Assembly: GCF_027943255.1 (NCBI RefSeq)
Contig: NC_072893.1
Coordinates: 45,406,001 to 45,470,000 of the forward strand
Reading direction: 5' to 3'
Length of the DNA stretch: 64,000 bases
Source of the DNA: Anastrepha obliqua
Lineage: Eukaryota; Arthropoda; Insecta; Diptera; Tephritidae
Position numbers and translations under genes: made by a program. The notes below the pieces were generated by a model, which saw nothing but the letters and a program-made list of their open reading frames with translations, had not been told where the DNA came from and searched no databases. Of the stretch, positions 53,897 through 64,000 are shown one piece after another (within the stretch, counting starts at the first letter, position 1; each line of letters opens with the position of its first letter).

Positions 53897-54289
53897 TAAT
53901 ATAAATATGTATGTATACACATATCTCTTCCTCCATTCCACCACCGCACCTGCAAATAATCGTCATAAATATCAAAAATCACCTCTTTAAACTATTTGGA
54001 TTAGAAAGAAAAAACTGTTCTAAGCTCAAAAAGCAGCTGGCGAGTGACAGAGCGAACCAAAAGCCCACATTCTTCTTTTTCTTCTTCTGTTGACCTACAA
54101 CAAACTACTGCGAGGGACCGAAAAATTGTAACGGTTTACTTTCTTCTTTAAGACGCTGGACTAGAGACAGATGGGCGCCCAAATCCGTTCTGAATTTGCC
54201 TAAGCCCATGCCAGTTTTTTTTTCAATATCTGATAATGAAAGCAATTAAAGTTAAAGAGAAGCTAACATAGTTGATTCCAATTACATCA
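53897..54289. other. Non-coding spacer
   Basis: A/T-rich; no recognisable feature. Confidence 0.45.
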
Positions 54290-54718
54290 AGAATTCGACA
54301 AGGAGACACCTTAAACCAGTGTTATTTTGGATGAAATAATAACAGAAGTTAAAAAACCCGCCTCTTTTCCGCATGACAACTGGTGAATTTAAAATAGTAT
54401 GCTTCGCAGACGGTGCCGTGTTGATAGCAGAAAACAAAGACGACCTGCAGACATTACTGTTCTTCATTACTGGCTTCATCCTTAAACATGCAGATATCAG
54501 AGAGAAAGATACCAAAGAAATCATATAACCCAAACAGCCAAAAAGATCCAGGCTAGCGGTCAACAGTAACCCAATAGAACAAGTCATGAAGTTTACATAC
54601 TTGGGCTCACAAATAACAAGCGTTAAGGATCTAAGAAAAGAAGTGAAGACTGCGGCAAACAAAGCAGCAACACTATCTGGCTGCCTAAGATCAGCGATAT
54701 GGGAGAACAAATAAGGTA

Positions 54719-55949
54719 GATACCTATGAAATGAGACTTTCAGCTAGAAGTCCATAGATTTCGCTAGCAGTATTTTTAAATCTTCCCACATGTCTTGTTT
54801 TTTTCGTCTGTCATCTGTCAACAATATTCAGTTCATTGTTTGTTACGTTTCATACAACAATGCATTTTTGTCGCTTTTAAAAATGTCGAATTTCGTGCCT
54901 TCAAACTACGATTTGCGGAGATCGTTGATTTTCTGTTATCAATTGAAGAAAAACGCTTCTCAAGCTCATCAAATGCTTATAGAAGCTTATGGTGGGCATG
55001 CTCTAAGTACAACACAGTGCTTCAGGTGGTTTGAAAAATTCCGTGACCTGCTACCGAAAAAGTTTGAGGACGCCGAATTGCAAGCATTGTTCGATGAAGA
55101 TGTTGGTCAAACGCAAGAAATGATGGCAGAGCAGTTGGGAGTGACCCAAAAAACCATTTCGAAACGTTTGAAAGACATGGGCATGATTTTAAAGGTCGGA
55201 AGATGAATGCCGCATGAACTGACTGAAAGGCGGCAAGAGAACCGAAAAACCACTTTTGAAATGCTGCTCTCCCGGTTCAAAAGGAAGTTTTTTTTGCATC
55301 GAATCGTTACGGGTGATGAAAAATGGGTGAATTTCTCCAATCCTTAGCGTAAACGATCGTATGGTCCGCCCGGCCAAAAGCAAAAAACAACGGCCAAACC
55401 AAATCGCTTCGGCCGCAAGGCAATGCTGTACGTTTTCTGGGATCAGCGTGGTATGATTTGGTACGAGCTATTAAAACCAGATGAAACAGTTGACAGTGAA
55501 CGCTACCAAGGACAATTGGCCGATTTGAACAGCGCTATACACCGAAAACGCCCAGAATATGCCGATCGGCATCACAAAGTAATTTTTCTCGATCACAATG
55601 CACCGCCACATCGAACAAGCCCGGGAATTGGTGGAGACGTACGATTGGGAACCGCTGGTGCATGCGGCTTACTCACCAGACTTGGCGCCTTCCGATTATC
55701 ATTTGTTTGCATCGATGAGCCACGCACTTTCCGAGCAGCGCTTCAATTCTCACGAAGAAGCCAAAAAATGGCTCGACGATTGGTTTGCCGCCAAAGACGG
55801 TCAATTTTTTTGGCGCAGCATCCACAAATTGCCTGAGAGATGGGAAAAATGTGTCGCTAGCGATGGCTATTATTTTGAAGATTAAATTTGTAACCATTTT
55901 TTGTCAATAAACGTTTGAAATTGAAGTATTATATCATTTCATAGGTATC
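54719..55949 (+). mobile_element. Mauritiana-like mariner, complete ends, broken gene
   Basis: Ends gatacctatgaaatga (54719) and its inverse (to 55949) with TA at 54717-54718 and 55950-55951. The 1231-bp element is related in protein to the intact mariner 43189-44468 (both start MSNFVP and end with DG-YFE-) but has different inverted repeats. It is inserted in an RT relic. Confidence 0.88.
54883..55885 (+). pseudogene. Mariner transposase with stops and frameshift
   Basis: Starts at ATG 54883 (MSNFVPSNYDLRRSLIFCYQ). Stop at 55204-55206 exactly in the WVPHEL-type linker (R-stop-MPHEL), another at 55345-55347 after KWVNFSNP. First Asp present (IVTGDEKW). The second motif reads LDHNAPPH, with Asp and His in reverse order compared with the usual HDNAPPH. 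A frameshift follows before IEQARELVETYDWEPLVH; third Asp in YSPDLAPSDYHLF. Ends DGYYFED. Not functional. Confidence 0.88.
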
Positions 55950-56032
55950 TATGTATATGAACATTGAAAGCAAAATAAGAGCGAGAACAAGAGCAGACAA
56001 TTTCATAACCCAGTAGTATATAAGGTTGTCAA

Positions 56033-57118
56033 AAAAGTCTTGCGGTATTTTTATTGAATTTTCAATTGTTCATAAAATTGGTTATAATAATGCGATTTAA
56101 GTCAAATATGCGCCGTTTTGTTCGATGACGAGTTCCCAACGAGATGCCAACTTCATAATGCCCCTCTTATAGAAGCTCGCTTCCCCATTGTCAAAAAACT
56201 CGGAGAGCCAATTTTCACAGGACTCTCTTGAGGACAACTTCCGACTACCAAGCTCGTTCGCCATGGACAGAAACAGGTGGTAATCACTTGGTGCGAGATC
56301 CGGACTTTACGGTGGATGCAAAAGAACCTCCCATCCGGCTCCTGGAGCTTCTGGCGCGTCACCAAAGATGTGTGTGGCCTGGCGTTGTCCTGTTGGAAGA
56401 CAATTCGGCCTCTGTTGATCAAAGATCTCTTCTGCATGAGTGCTGCATTCAAGCGGTCCAGTTGTGGGCAGTACAGGTCCGAATTGAGCGTTTGGCCATA
56501 GGGGAGCAGCTCATAGTGGATGATTCCCTGTCAATCCCACCAAACACACAGAAGAACCTTCCTGGCCGTCAATCCAGGCTTCGCCACCGTCTGGGCAGCT
56601 TCACCGCTTTTCGACCACGACCGTTTGCGCTTCACGTTGTCGTAAGTGACCCACTTTTCATCGCCAGTCACCATCCGCTTCAAAAACGGGTCGATTTTAT
56701 TGCGATTCAGAAGCGATTCGCATGCATCCATACGGGCAAAAATGTTTTTTTGCGTCAAGTCGTGTGGCACCCACACATCGAGCTTCTTTTTGAATCCAAG
56801 CTTCTTCAAATGGTTTATAACGGTTTGATGACTCATGCCCAGCTCTTGGCCGATGCTACGGCTGCTACTATGCCGGTCTCTTTCGATCAATTCAGCGATT
56901 TTATCGCAATTTTTGACGACAGGCCTTCCGGACCGTGGCGCATCTTCGATCACCTCTGCACCAGAACGAAAACGTTGAAACCATCGTTGTGCGGTGGAAA
57001 TGGAAACTGTATCGGGTCCATAAACTGCACAAATTTTATTGGCAGCATGAGATGCATTTTTGCCTTTATCGTAGTAGTACTGTAAAATATACCCTATTTT
57101 CTCTTTATTTTGCACCAT
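56033..57118 (-). pseudogene. Irritans-like mariner transposase, broken
   Basis: Minus strand, ATG at 57118 (MVQNKEKIGYILQYYYDKGK). Open to about 56531: paired HTH, linker WVPHDL, and first Asp in MVTGDEKWVTYDNVKRKRSW, a wording typical of the irritans group. Then a stop after CVWWD and frame changes: VFQQDNARPHTSLVTRQKLQ (second Asp), LLHPP-stop-SPDLAPSDYHLF (third Asp; TAT to TAA). Ends AYLT at 56097-56099. The 3' terminal repeat begins ggttgtcaaaaaagtcttgc at 56024. The 5' end is joined to MITE copy 2 at about 57150. Inactive copy. Confidence 0.87.
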
Positions 57119-57152
57119 GTTTGCGACGCTATAACTCACGAACGCTATAACT

Positions 57153-57474
57153 CGAACTTTTTAGTTTCTTTTCTCATTTAAAGGCCAAAAATTGTGATAT
57201 TTTGAAATTATTGTATGGGGAACCCCCCAGGGGAGTTCCAGGGGGTGTGCCACTGGCATTGGTGGATCGGCCGTCCAAAGTTAGTGGGGGCGGTCATACA
57301 TTTGGACTCGATTGGAGCACTCTAAATGGGTCAAAGTAGGATTTTTCGTTCGACCCAAATTGGGGACATCAGAATTCGTTTTAGAGGTATGGTTCCTTCG
57401 GCAAAGTTTCTTATTTTGATCCCTAGAATACAATTTTCACAGAGCAATAAGCGATTTTTAAATCGACCCGCCCT
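57153..57474. mobile_element. Long-armed MITE, copy 2 (left arm lost)
   Basis: Core 57153-57350 matches 8420-8618; the right arm 57351-57474 is the inverse of the left arm 8158-8290 and ends aaatcgacccgccct. The left arm is replaced by the mariner. Copies 1 and 2 therefore each preserve opposite ends of the same family. Confidence 0.78.
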
Positions 57475-57494
57475 AATATATATATATATATATA
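57475..57494. repeat. (TA)n microsatellite
   Basis: About nine TA units between the MITE end and the next mariner, which inserted at a TA here. Confidence 0.9.
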
Positions 57495-58509
57495 AAAGGG
57501 GAAGTCCAAAATAAACAAGACTGAGCTAAGATAGAAATGGCAGGAGCTCTGTTCTGATAACTTCGAGTTTATTTATTCAAAATAGTCCCTCAGGTCTCGA
57601 TACACTGTTTTGCGCGATCAAAAGCTTTTCAAAAAAGTGTTTCAGGTCATTGACCGGAATGTCCTTCAGGGTCTCGGTACAAGCTTTTTATAACCTCAAC
57701 GGACGCAAGACGTTTTCCTTTCATGGCCAACTGCAATTTTCCTAATAGGTGCAAGTCACAGGGAGCCATATCAGGCGAATATGGAGAGTGATTGATGGTT
57801 AAAATGTGATTTCTAGTCCAAAAATCAGTCACAAGTGTGGATCGATGAGATGGTGCATTTTTATGCAATAAGCGCCAGCTTCCTCCTTCGCGGTATTCAT
57901 GGCTAATTCGTCGAATGCGATGCAACAAACGCTTCAAGCGCCAAGATAGAAAATTGCATTGACGGTTTGACCCGTTTGTACGAATTCCTTGTGGACAATT
58001 CCCTTGGAATCGTAAAAACAAATGTGCATCGACTTGATTTTTGACTTCTCCAAACGCGATTTTTTGGGTACTGGCTCGTCTGGAGCCTTCCATTCCGCGC
58101 GTTGATGCTTAGTTTCAGGTTCATGTCGGAAACAACAGGTTTCATCACCCGTTACAATGTTGTAAAGGAAGTTCTCGTCTTTTCTCGCCTGTTTAATGAG
58201 GTCTTTCGAATGTCGAATTCTGAGCAATTTTTGGTCCTCAGTTAACTTGTGCGGAATGAAACCTGTACAGACCTTTCGCAAGCTCAAATAAACAGTTAAA
58301 ATGCGATAAATCGATGCTTTGGAGATATTTAACTCCGATTCCGCGAATTTCAACAATGATTTCGGTTCATTTTTGATAAACCACCACTCATGAACTCTTC
58401 ACTTCCACTGAACCGAATGTCACCAAGTTTTCGCGGGAAGTCAGCTAGGTATGTAACTTCCAACCCATTAACTCATTAAAAAGTCTGGTTCATTTTGGAC
58501 TTCTCGTTG
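57495..58509 (-). mobile_element. DD34D mariner with TIRs, broken
   Basis: Ends: aaaaggggaagtccaaaata at the left, and inverted caacgagaagtccaaaatga at the right (58509), TA outside. Minus-strand frame 57934-58356 has HTH (ELNISKASIYRILTVYLSLR), HKLTEDQKLLRIRHSK and the first Asp in NIVTGDETCCFRHEPETKHQ. Then a shift, and WRLLHKNAPSHRSTLVTDFW, where the second Asp is Lys, and SPYSPDMAPCDLHLLGKLQL with the third Asp; the spacing is 34. The first helix region is missing. Inactive. Confidence 0.87.
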
Positions 58510-58512
58510 TAT

Positions 58513-60075
58513 ACAGTACCTGGCCATTGAATTATGACCGATGATAAAAATTACATATTTATGCCTTTGAGAGCGAATAAAAAGCAAACGGTTTTAAAGC
58601 ATTTAAAATAATTTACATATTTGTTTTTATTACACGCTTCTTGACATTTTTGCATTAAAAATGTTTATTTTAAACTAATATTTCGTGGCTCCTCCCCTTG
58701 CTGTTAAGGCGGCCGCAATTCGTTGAGGCTACGCACTGTGTTATCTTCATCTTAAGATTTTGCTCATTATACCACACATCTTCGATGTTTTCCTTAAGCT
58801 GTTGTACGAGTATTGTGGTATTATTCCGCTGGTATATTGCCGATTTGAGGTATGCCCAACAATTTTCGATGGGGTTAAGTCCGGTGAATTGCCAGGCAAA
58901 GGCAAAACCATTATTTCCATTGAATTCAGATAATTCATGGTCATCCTGGATGTGTGACATGGAGCTCCATCTCGCATAAAGGTGTATTCGTCTCTCGGAC
59001 ACTTCAGGGTTTCTAAATATGGCTTCAAAACGTTTTCCAGCACCTCCACGTACTGGACAGAGCGCATTGTTCCCTCAACAAAATGTAGCGAACCTGGTCC
59101 ATCTTAGGTTATACAGCCCCAAACCATAACACTGGGGGTCTTCAGAATATCGTTCTCCGGCTCTTCTGCGAACAAGATATGCAGTTTTTGTGACCGCTTC
59201 CAATCGGCATTCATCGCTGAAGATGGTCTGTAAGAAGAAAAACACAATCACAAAAAAGTGTGAATATTCACATCTTCTTACTACTGCTATTTGAGAAAGG
59301 AAAAACATGTTTTTTTAACTTACTTTTTCCAATATTCCGCGTCTAAGTCCCTGTGAAGTTGTGCCCAAAGTTTCCGCCGATTTCGTATAAAGGGTGTCAG
59401 TTTTGGGTTTTTTGCTGGTCGTCTGCAAAAAAGTCCATTTTCATATAAGCGTCGTCGTAACGTTCTTTCCGAAATATTTATTCTTGAACCTCTCTAAACC
59501 TCTCTTAAAATCATCTGATTTGAAGCATTTCTGTTCCAGAGAACTGTTTGGACGATTTTGCGATCCTGCCTGGTTGAGGTGTTGCGTTCTCGGCGACAAT
59601 ATTGGCGATTGTTTGAAGTTACCGCTAAAACGTTGTTGGTATTTTTCAACTTTTTGGCAACATTTACCACAGACGCCTTGGATATTCCAACGGTTCTTGC
59701 TATGTCTGCATAGCGCAGGTTCTTGGCTTTCAAAATAAGTGCAATTTGTTGCTTTTGTACCGATGTCAAATCCGACTTTCGGCCCATTTTCTAAAAAAAA
59801 CTGGATAAATTAAAAAAAAGGATAATCCACGTGACAAATTCAAAAAATATGTATATTTTGTACTTACTGTTGTTATTTTTTAGATGCATGAAAATTCACT
59901 ATTCGATTCTTTCACTTTTCAGACGATCTCAGTTAATTTTTTTATGCTCCTCACACAAGATCGAATTAACTCGCACTGGCACTTGCACACTTAACTTTTC
60001 ACTTATAAGCAAAAAAACTGATCCTTTTCTAATCGTCGCAGGCCAATTGACCGGAAATTCTTAAAAACATCTAAG
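58513..60075 (-). mobile_element. Tc1-like element (DD34E) with an intron
   Basis: Minus-strand Tc1-type transposon. The 3' end near 58513 reads cagtacctggccattgaatt. The 5' end is not clear (a partial counterpart lies near 60040). It carries a split transposase gene described separately. It is adjacent to, not inside, the mariner 57495-58509. Confidence 0.75.
58670..59787 (-). pseudogene. Tc1-like transposase, two exons, frameshifted
   Basis: Exon 1 starts at ATG 59787 (MGRKSDLTSVQKQQIALILK) with HTH (YADIARTVGISKASVVNVAK) and, after a stop in REV-stop-RGS, SERTLRRRLYENGLFCRRPA to RDLDAEYWKK. A good 5' splice site (gtaagt) follows at about 59324, and a pyrimidine tract plus cttacag ends at about 59230. 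Exon 2 opens TIFSDECRLEAVTKTAYLVR with the first Asp. The second Asp is in TFMRDGAPCHTSRMTMNYLN, then PGNSPDL and, in another frame, NPIENCWAYLKSAIYQ with the Glu; spacing is 34, so DD34E. Stops and shifts make it a pseudogene. Minos-type Tc1 elements also carry an intron. Confidence 0.82.
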
Positions 60076-60177
60076 AACAGGTTAAAACCCCCTTAATACC
60101 CTTTTTTATTTGGAAAACCCCAAATTAGATTGAAAATTTTACCTGATATTTGAAGTTTTCAGAAAAAATGCCATCGG
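60076..60177. other. Spacer
   Basis: About 100 bp between the Tc1-like element and a SINE; may be part of the Tc1-like end. Confidence 0.35.
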
Positions 60178-60467
60178 TCGTACACCCTTTTTGGGTGTTT
60201 GGCCAAACTCCTCCTCCTATTCGTGGCGTGCGTCTTGATGTTGTTCCACAAATGGAGGGACCTACAGTTTTAAGCCGACCGCGAACGGCAAATGGTTTTT
60301 TATGAGGAGCTTTTTCATGGTAGGTTTGCCATAGCCTGCCTAGGGGCGACCGCTATTAGAAACAATTTTTTTTCTTCATTTTGGTGTTTCACCGAGATTC
60401 AAGCTTACGTTCCCCGAACTCCGAATGCTACTCACGCACCAACCCATTCGGCTACACCGGCCGCCCT
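60178..60467 (-). repeat. tRNA-derived SINE, longest copy
   Basis: Minus strand: head ggccggtgtagccgaatggg with an A-box-like motif, B-box region cttgaatctcgg, gaaacaccaaaatgaagaaa, body taatagcggtcgcccctagg and gaaaaagctcctcataaaaa, tail ccgttcgcggtcggcttaaa, ggtccctccatttgtggaac, and end ggccaaacacccaaaaaggg. Pol III-type internal promoter boxes and lack of coding capacity identify a SINE. Confidence 0.85.
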
Positions 60468-62285
60468 GAGTGTAAATATATGCGGGAACAACGCAAGTGA
60501 GTCCGCTAAGCATTCAAAAAGTAGTTATTTGCTATCAGTTTGCGTAGTTTTACCCTATTTTTAAATTTTCAAATGAATTTTTATTTTATAGAAATTATTT
60601 TTATGATTATTCCCATTAAAAAAGAGCAACGAACGAAATACAATTGTTGTTGGGCAGTAGAAAAAGTTGTTTACATTTTTCTGCAACATAAGAGAGCAAC
60701 AAAAACACACAGCTGCGTAGTCGCACAATAATTTATGTATGCGAAAAAATAAAGATAAATAAACCAAAAGACAAATGCACAAATAAAGTAATGCGAAAAC
60801 GAAAAAAGGCAAAGAAGCAACACAAAGCGGTACTATGAGGAAAGAAGCAAAGTGGCATTTCAATGCTTTTTCCACGCACTTCCGCAACGTCGCCAGTTTT
60901 CTTGCCACTTTTCTTTCGCGCAGCTGCCATTCCACCATCAACTGCTTCTCTCCTTATGTCAAGCGCATTAAATGCATTTATTAAAATCGCCGACAACAAC
61001 AAAAACGGTGAAAAATTACAAACAAGCAATGCACGAACAGCAACAATTCTGCGTTCATAAAGATATACTTACACATACATACATACATACATAAGTTGAA
61101 AGCAAAGCTCCTGCAATAGCAACAGTAAACGCAATAGCAACAACAACAACAATAGTACAACAAAAATGAATTTTGCTTTAAAAATGTACAAGCAAAAGTC
61201 CAACAAATGCAAGATCAACTACAATTTATTGTTGTTGTAATTGCTACACCCCCGTTTGCCGCATGCCAGTAACTATAACACAGCACATTGCTGAAACACA
61301 GCTGTAAATGTGAATGTTTTTGTAATTGTTGCTTACTATCAACACCAACAACTTGACTAGCTACACTGCTGCTGCTGCTGCTGCTGCTGATATTTCGCGA
61401 TATTTCACTGCTGTTGATGCCTGATAATTGTTGCTGTGGCTGTCACAGCTCTTTAATGCGCGATAACAACTTCGACGCAAATTGTAAAAAGAAAAAGGAA
61501 ACAAATAAGCAAAATAAAATTAAAAATAAAAATAAAGATATATCGAAATTTTAAATAAAAAAGCATCCCAAAGAGAGAGTGAAAGCTGCAGGCAAAAAAG
61601 GGAAAAACAAAAGCAACTGAAAAATATTGAAATGTTGCATTCTGTTGCAGCTGAAGGGAGCAGACATCGAGGGCCTGCAGAAACGCACACAAATCTACTA
61701 CAACACCAACTTAAATGCGCAACGGTCTAGAAAGGCAGGAAGAAAGGAAGCACCACATTTTGTGCACAACGAAGGGCGCAATAGGGAATGGGGGAAGCAT
61801 CTGCGAAAGGAGAGTTGTTAGTGATGCGTCAGCAACGTTAGTGAAAGGATATTTGTAATTATTTCATTCAATGTTGGCAGCGTAAAAGTGCCGTTAGTTA
61901 GCAGAATTATTGGAAAATACTTTGTATAGAGATGGGTAATAGTAGTTGTGATGCGGATTTAAAGGATTATAAATATTTAAAGGAGGAATAAAATTCGTGA
62001 TTTTACAAGTTGCTTGCGTGCCATAAAATACGTACATACATATATAACGGAGAGATTAGTTGAGGTTACGGAGGATGCCACACTTCATAAAGGTAAAAAG
62101 AGAACCTTGGACTCAAATGTCCCTCTAATTCCCGCATTGTCTCACTGAAAAGCTATGAAACTTTGTGGATGGTTCTAAGTCTGCCAGATATACAAAGTAG
62201 TAAGAATTGAGCCCTGAACGTCATTGTACACTTACTTTCCATTGACTTTTATGTAATTTCCATCGCTGCTTAAAGTGTCTTCAGG
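60468..62285. repeat. Simple-sequence-rich non-coding region
   Basis: Contains (ACAT)n at about 61072-61092, CAA runs at 61139-61152, (CTG)n at 61363-61389 and A-rich tracts at 61480-61630. A weak candidate frame at 61627-61821 follows 'tctgttgcag', which could be a splice acceptor, but no protein family is recognisable. Probably host intergenic or intronic DNA. Confidence 0.5.
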
Positions 62286-62289
62286 TTAG

Positions 62290-62820
62290 AGGAGGTTGGC
62301 CTCTGGAGGCAATCTCTGAAGATGTATAAGAGCATTTTTAGGCAGTTAACACCATATTTCTTTAAGCTTTGGACAGATCTCTCCATCCGCAAACTGGAGT
62401 TTGAGGGTCGTGCTCGGAAATATTCCCAAGTAGGCAGAATTGGAACGAGGGGAAAGTCTGCACAGAAGCTTGCCCCTCTGTCTTCACTGACGGTTCCAAG
62501 ATGGAATCGGAAGTAGAGCGGGGATTTTTTCTTAATCAGCCAATTTATCTATCTCCTTTAAACTGCCAAATACTGCTAGTTTTTTTCCAGACAGAAGTCT
62601 TTGCGATCCTGCGGGCATGCAAAATGCTTAGGGAACGTGAGAGTGAGATTAACATTTTTCCTATAGTCAAACCGCAATCAAGTCTCTGACAATGGCATGT
62701 TGCAGATCTAAACTAGTCAATTCCTATAAGGAGGAGATCAAATTTTTCGGGTGTGTAGATAACATTTCCCTGATCCGGTCCCAGGACATAGGAACATAGA
62801 AAAACAATGAAATTTTTGAC
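62290..62820 (+). pseudogene. I-like RNase H fragment, plus strand
   Basis: Around 62480 the frames read VFTDGSKMESEVERGFF (first RNase H Asp), then NCQILLVFFQTEVFAILRAC (Glu) and, degraded, INIFPIVKPQSSL where 'SDSQAAL' is expected. Connector residues with KLEFEGRARKYSQVGRI precede it. Dead. It stands head to head with the minus-strand copy that follows. Confidence 0.65.
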
Positions 62821-62829
62821 GAGCCCTTT

Positions 62830-63885
62830 CCTGGGGTCGATTGAATTAGTCTCAGGGGCCTACTACCCGGTTATCGGCATCCCTCCGGGTGTTGCTAAAG
62901 GGTTGGTTGTGTCCTGTAATGATACTGACCACTAACCGAACGTCTTTCCTTCCAAGTTTTGGTAGAAAATTCAACAGTTGTCTGTTCGGACTTGTCACAA
63001 AAAACTTTGCAGTTCCGCAGCCTTCTAGACCGGACCATCGCTCTTTAGGTAGATTGCCTACATAATCGCTGATCCAATTCATGATTCCTGCGGAACCGAA
63101 TCGGATTATTGGCTCTGACCCTTGCGAGGGAACCGCTGTTTCACGGTTGGCCAATCATCTGTTTTGCCTTGCGACAGAATTAAGATTCTTCTTACATTCT
63201 TGAACAATCTTTAAGGTTTGCTTCGCGTTCTCCAGGGCCCTCAGTGCAGCCTGACTGTCACTGAAAACTCCACTCTGTTTCCCGCCCCATCTCCTCTCGA
63301 TTATCCGTCCGGATAACCGTCAAACCTCCCTACATGCATTCTGGATTGCTGGAAATCTGACATCAAATTTTCCTTCCAAATGAAACTGTGGGTATCCGCT
63401 CGTCTTTAGGTGCCAAAAACAGTGGATACTGTTCAGATAGCATCTTAAAGACTTCTCCGTGTCCCGAAGTTCCGTCTTCGTGCCTGAAACCATATTTATG
63501 GAGTCTACACTTTGCTTATTTAACTTCCTGCTGTATCGTAAGATCCAACGGGAGCAAATCAAGCATAGCATTTAGGGAGTCACCGGAAGTTGTTCTCACA
63601 GCCCCCGTAACGCATAAACATACACTTCTTTGCAGTCTGTATAGTTCCTGACGTGGGAACTTAACCATGAACCGTCGTCACTAAGAAGCATAAGTGATGA
63701 TTGATCTGCTAAGTAAATCCATAGGATCACAGCAGATTTCATTTTTACCTAAAGCTCTATGACAAATCCTTAATGCGCGCTCCACCTTCAGCGAAACATG
63801 TGCCTTCCAAGTCAGCTTCTTTTGCTTCTGAAAAACAATTTTGCTGAAAACATCTTTGCATCTTGAGCGATGCATACACTCGAAA
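62830..63885 (-). pseudogene. I-like RT end, RNase H and connector
   Basis: Minus strand: KKLTWKAHVSLKVERALRIC (RT thumb, 63681-63875), SRSIITYAS, degraded connector (63320-63571), then GVFSDSQAALRALENAKQTL (RNase H third motif, about 63250), ANRETAVPSQGSEPIIRF, and ERWSGLEGCGTAKFFVTSPN to LVVSIITGHNQPFSNTRR (62852-63154). The first RNase H motifs are absent or unreadable. The connector matches the 20300-20962 fragment, so both belong to one I-like family. Inactive. Confidence 0.72.
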
Positions 63886-64000
63886 GCTTGGGGAAAGCCT
63901 ACCCTTGTGTCGCTAACAAAACCTGTAAAGCCACTAAAAATATTAGTATCTCATCACCTCACTTTCTCCTTTGACTTCATGGAAAATAGCTTCGCAAATC
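63886..64000. other. Unassigned window end
   Basis: May be upstream RT sequence of the I-like copy; too little to judge. Confidence 0.3.

Larger units (their letters stand above)
54290..56005 (+). pseudogene. Non-LTR reverse transcriptase relic split by a mariner
   Basis: Left part to 54716: FKIVCFADGAVLIAENKDDL (YADD altered to FADG), IEQVMKFTYLGSQITSVKDL (thumb) and KAATLSGCLRSAIWENK. Right part from 55952: YMNIESKIRARTRADN, which continues the same helical segment after 'WENK'. The mariner 54719-55949 sits between them at a TA. Many stops occur. Clade uncertain; the 'KYLG...KEV...NKAA...WRNK' layout is distinct from the other RTs here. Catalytic Asp lost, inactive. Confidence 0.65.

Noticed and set aside
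56228..57085. 285-residue plus-strand open frame
   Set aside because: It is the antisense shadow of the irritans-like mariner transposase on the minus strand.
61627..61821. 64-residue frame after a possible splice acceptor
   Set aside because: The tctgttgcag context is suggestive, but no family or partner exon is recognisable; kept only as a remark.
1..64000. CRISPR array, bacterial operon, riboswitch or viral genome
   Set aside because: No short regularly spaced repeats, no ribosome-binding-site gene trains and no viral structural genes; all RTs are of the non-LTR type.

Overview
This is AT-rich, intron- and repeat-type DNA from an insect genome, most likely a higher fly. The best guess is a tephritid or close relative, because DD41D 'rosa-like' mariners, mauritiana- and irritans-type mariners and RNase H-bearing LOA/I-like non-LTR elements occur together. 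I cannot prove the species from the sequence alone. No bacterial, viral or CRISPR signal is present, and no host gene can be called with confidence in 64 kb. Nearly everything recognisable is transposable-element material, mostly broken, on both strands and often nested.

Layout. 0-1 kb: two halves of a Tc1/mariner-type transposase in opposite orientation. 2-5 kb: a LOA/I-like retrotransposon (minus) split by an R1-like insertion (plus) with a 15-bp target duplication. 5-8.1 kb: a CR1/jockey-like fragment, then an RTE-like endonuclease fragment split by a 5'-truncated jockey element that keeps an open 600-residue reverse transcriptase. 8.1-9.6 kb: a long-armed MITE joined to a mariner. 10.9-13.5 kb: an RTE-like element carrying a 911-bp DNA transposon with perfect 27-bp ends. 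13.6-20.3 kb: small DD34D mariners and LOA-like fragments. 20.3-27.7 kb: I- and LOA-like retroelements, a mariner inside a SINE, and a DD41D transposon. 28-32.8 kb: two large fold-back sequences, retroelement remains, and a mariner interrupted by a DD41D derivative. 33-37.6 kb: rosa-like elements, an RTE fragment with an amplified coding repeat, and another transposase relic. 38-39.4 kb: TTG/CAA-rich low-complexity DNA. 39.4-42.9 kb: a jockey/CR1-like relic, a DD41D fragment, tRNA-derived sequences and a possible 1.2-kb inverted-repeat element. 43.2-44.5 kb: a complete mariner with an intact transposase. 44.6-46.1 kb: a fold-back element and a deleted mariner. 48-52 kb: RTE-like and other RT relics and a mariner. 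53-60.5 kb: rosa-like, mauritiana-like, irritans-like and another DD34D mariner, a Tc1-like element with an apparent spliced intron, and a SINE. 62.3-63.9 kb: I-like RNase H/RT fragments.

How it works together. These are parasites rather than a pathway. LINE-type elements (R1, LOA/I, jockey, RTE) copy themselves by target-primed reverse transcription, and tRNA-derived SINEs presumably borrow such a machine. TA-flanked mariner/Tc1 elements move by cut and paste, and the many internally deleted copies could only be moved in trans. The single element that looks fully competent is the mariner at 43189-44468. The dense, nested, two-strand build-up fits pericentromeric heterochromatin or a piRNA-cluster-like locus, which is an inference testable with small-RNA data.
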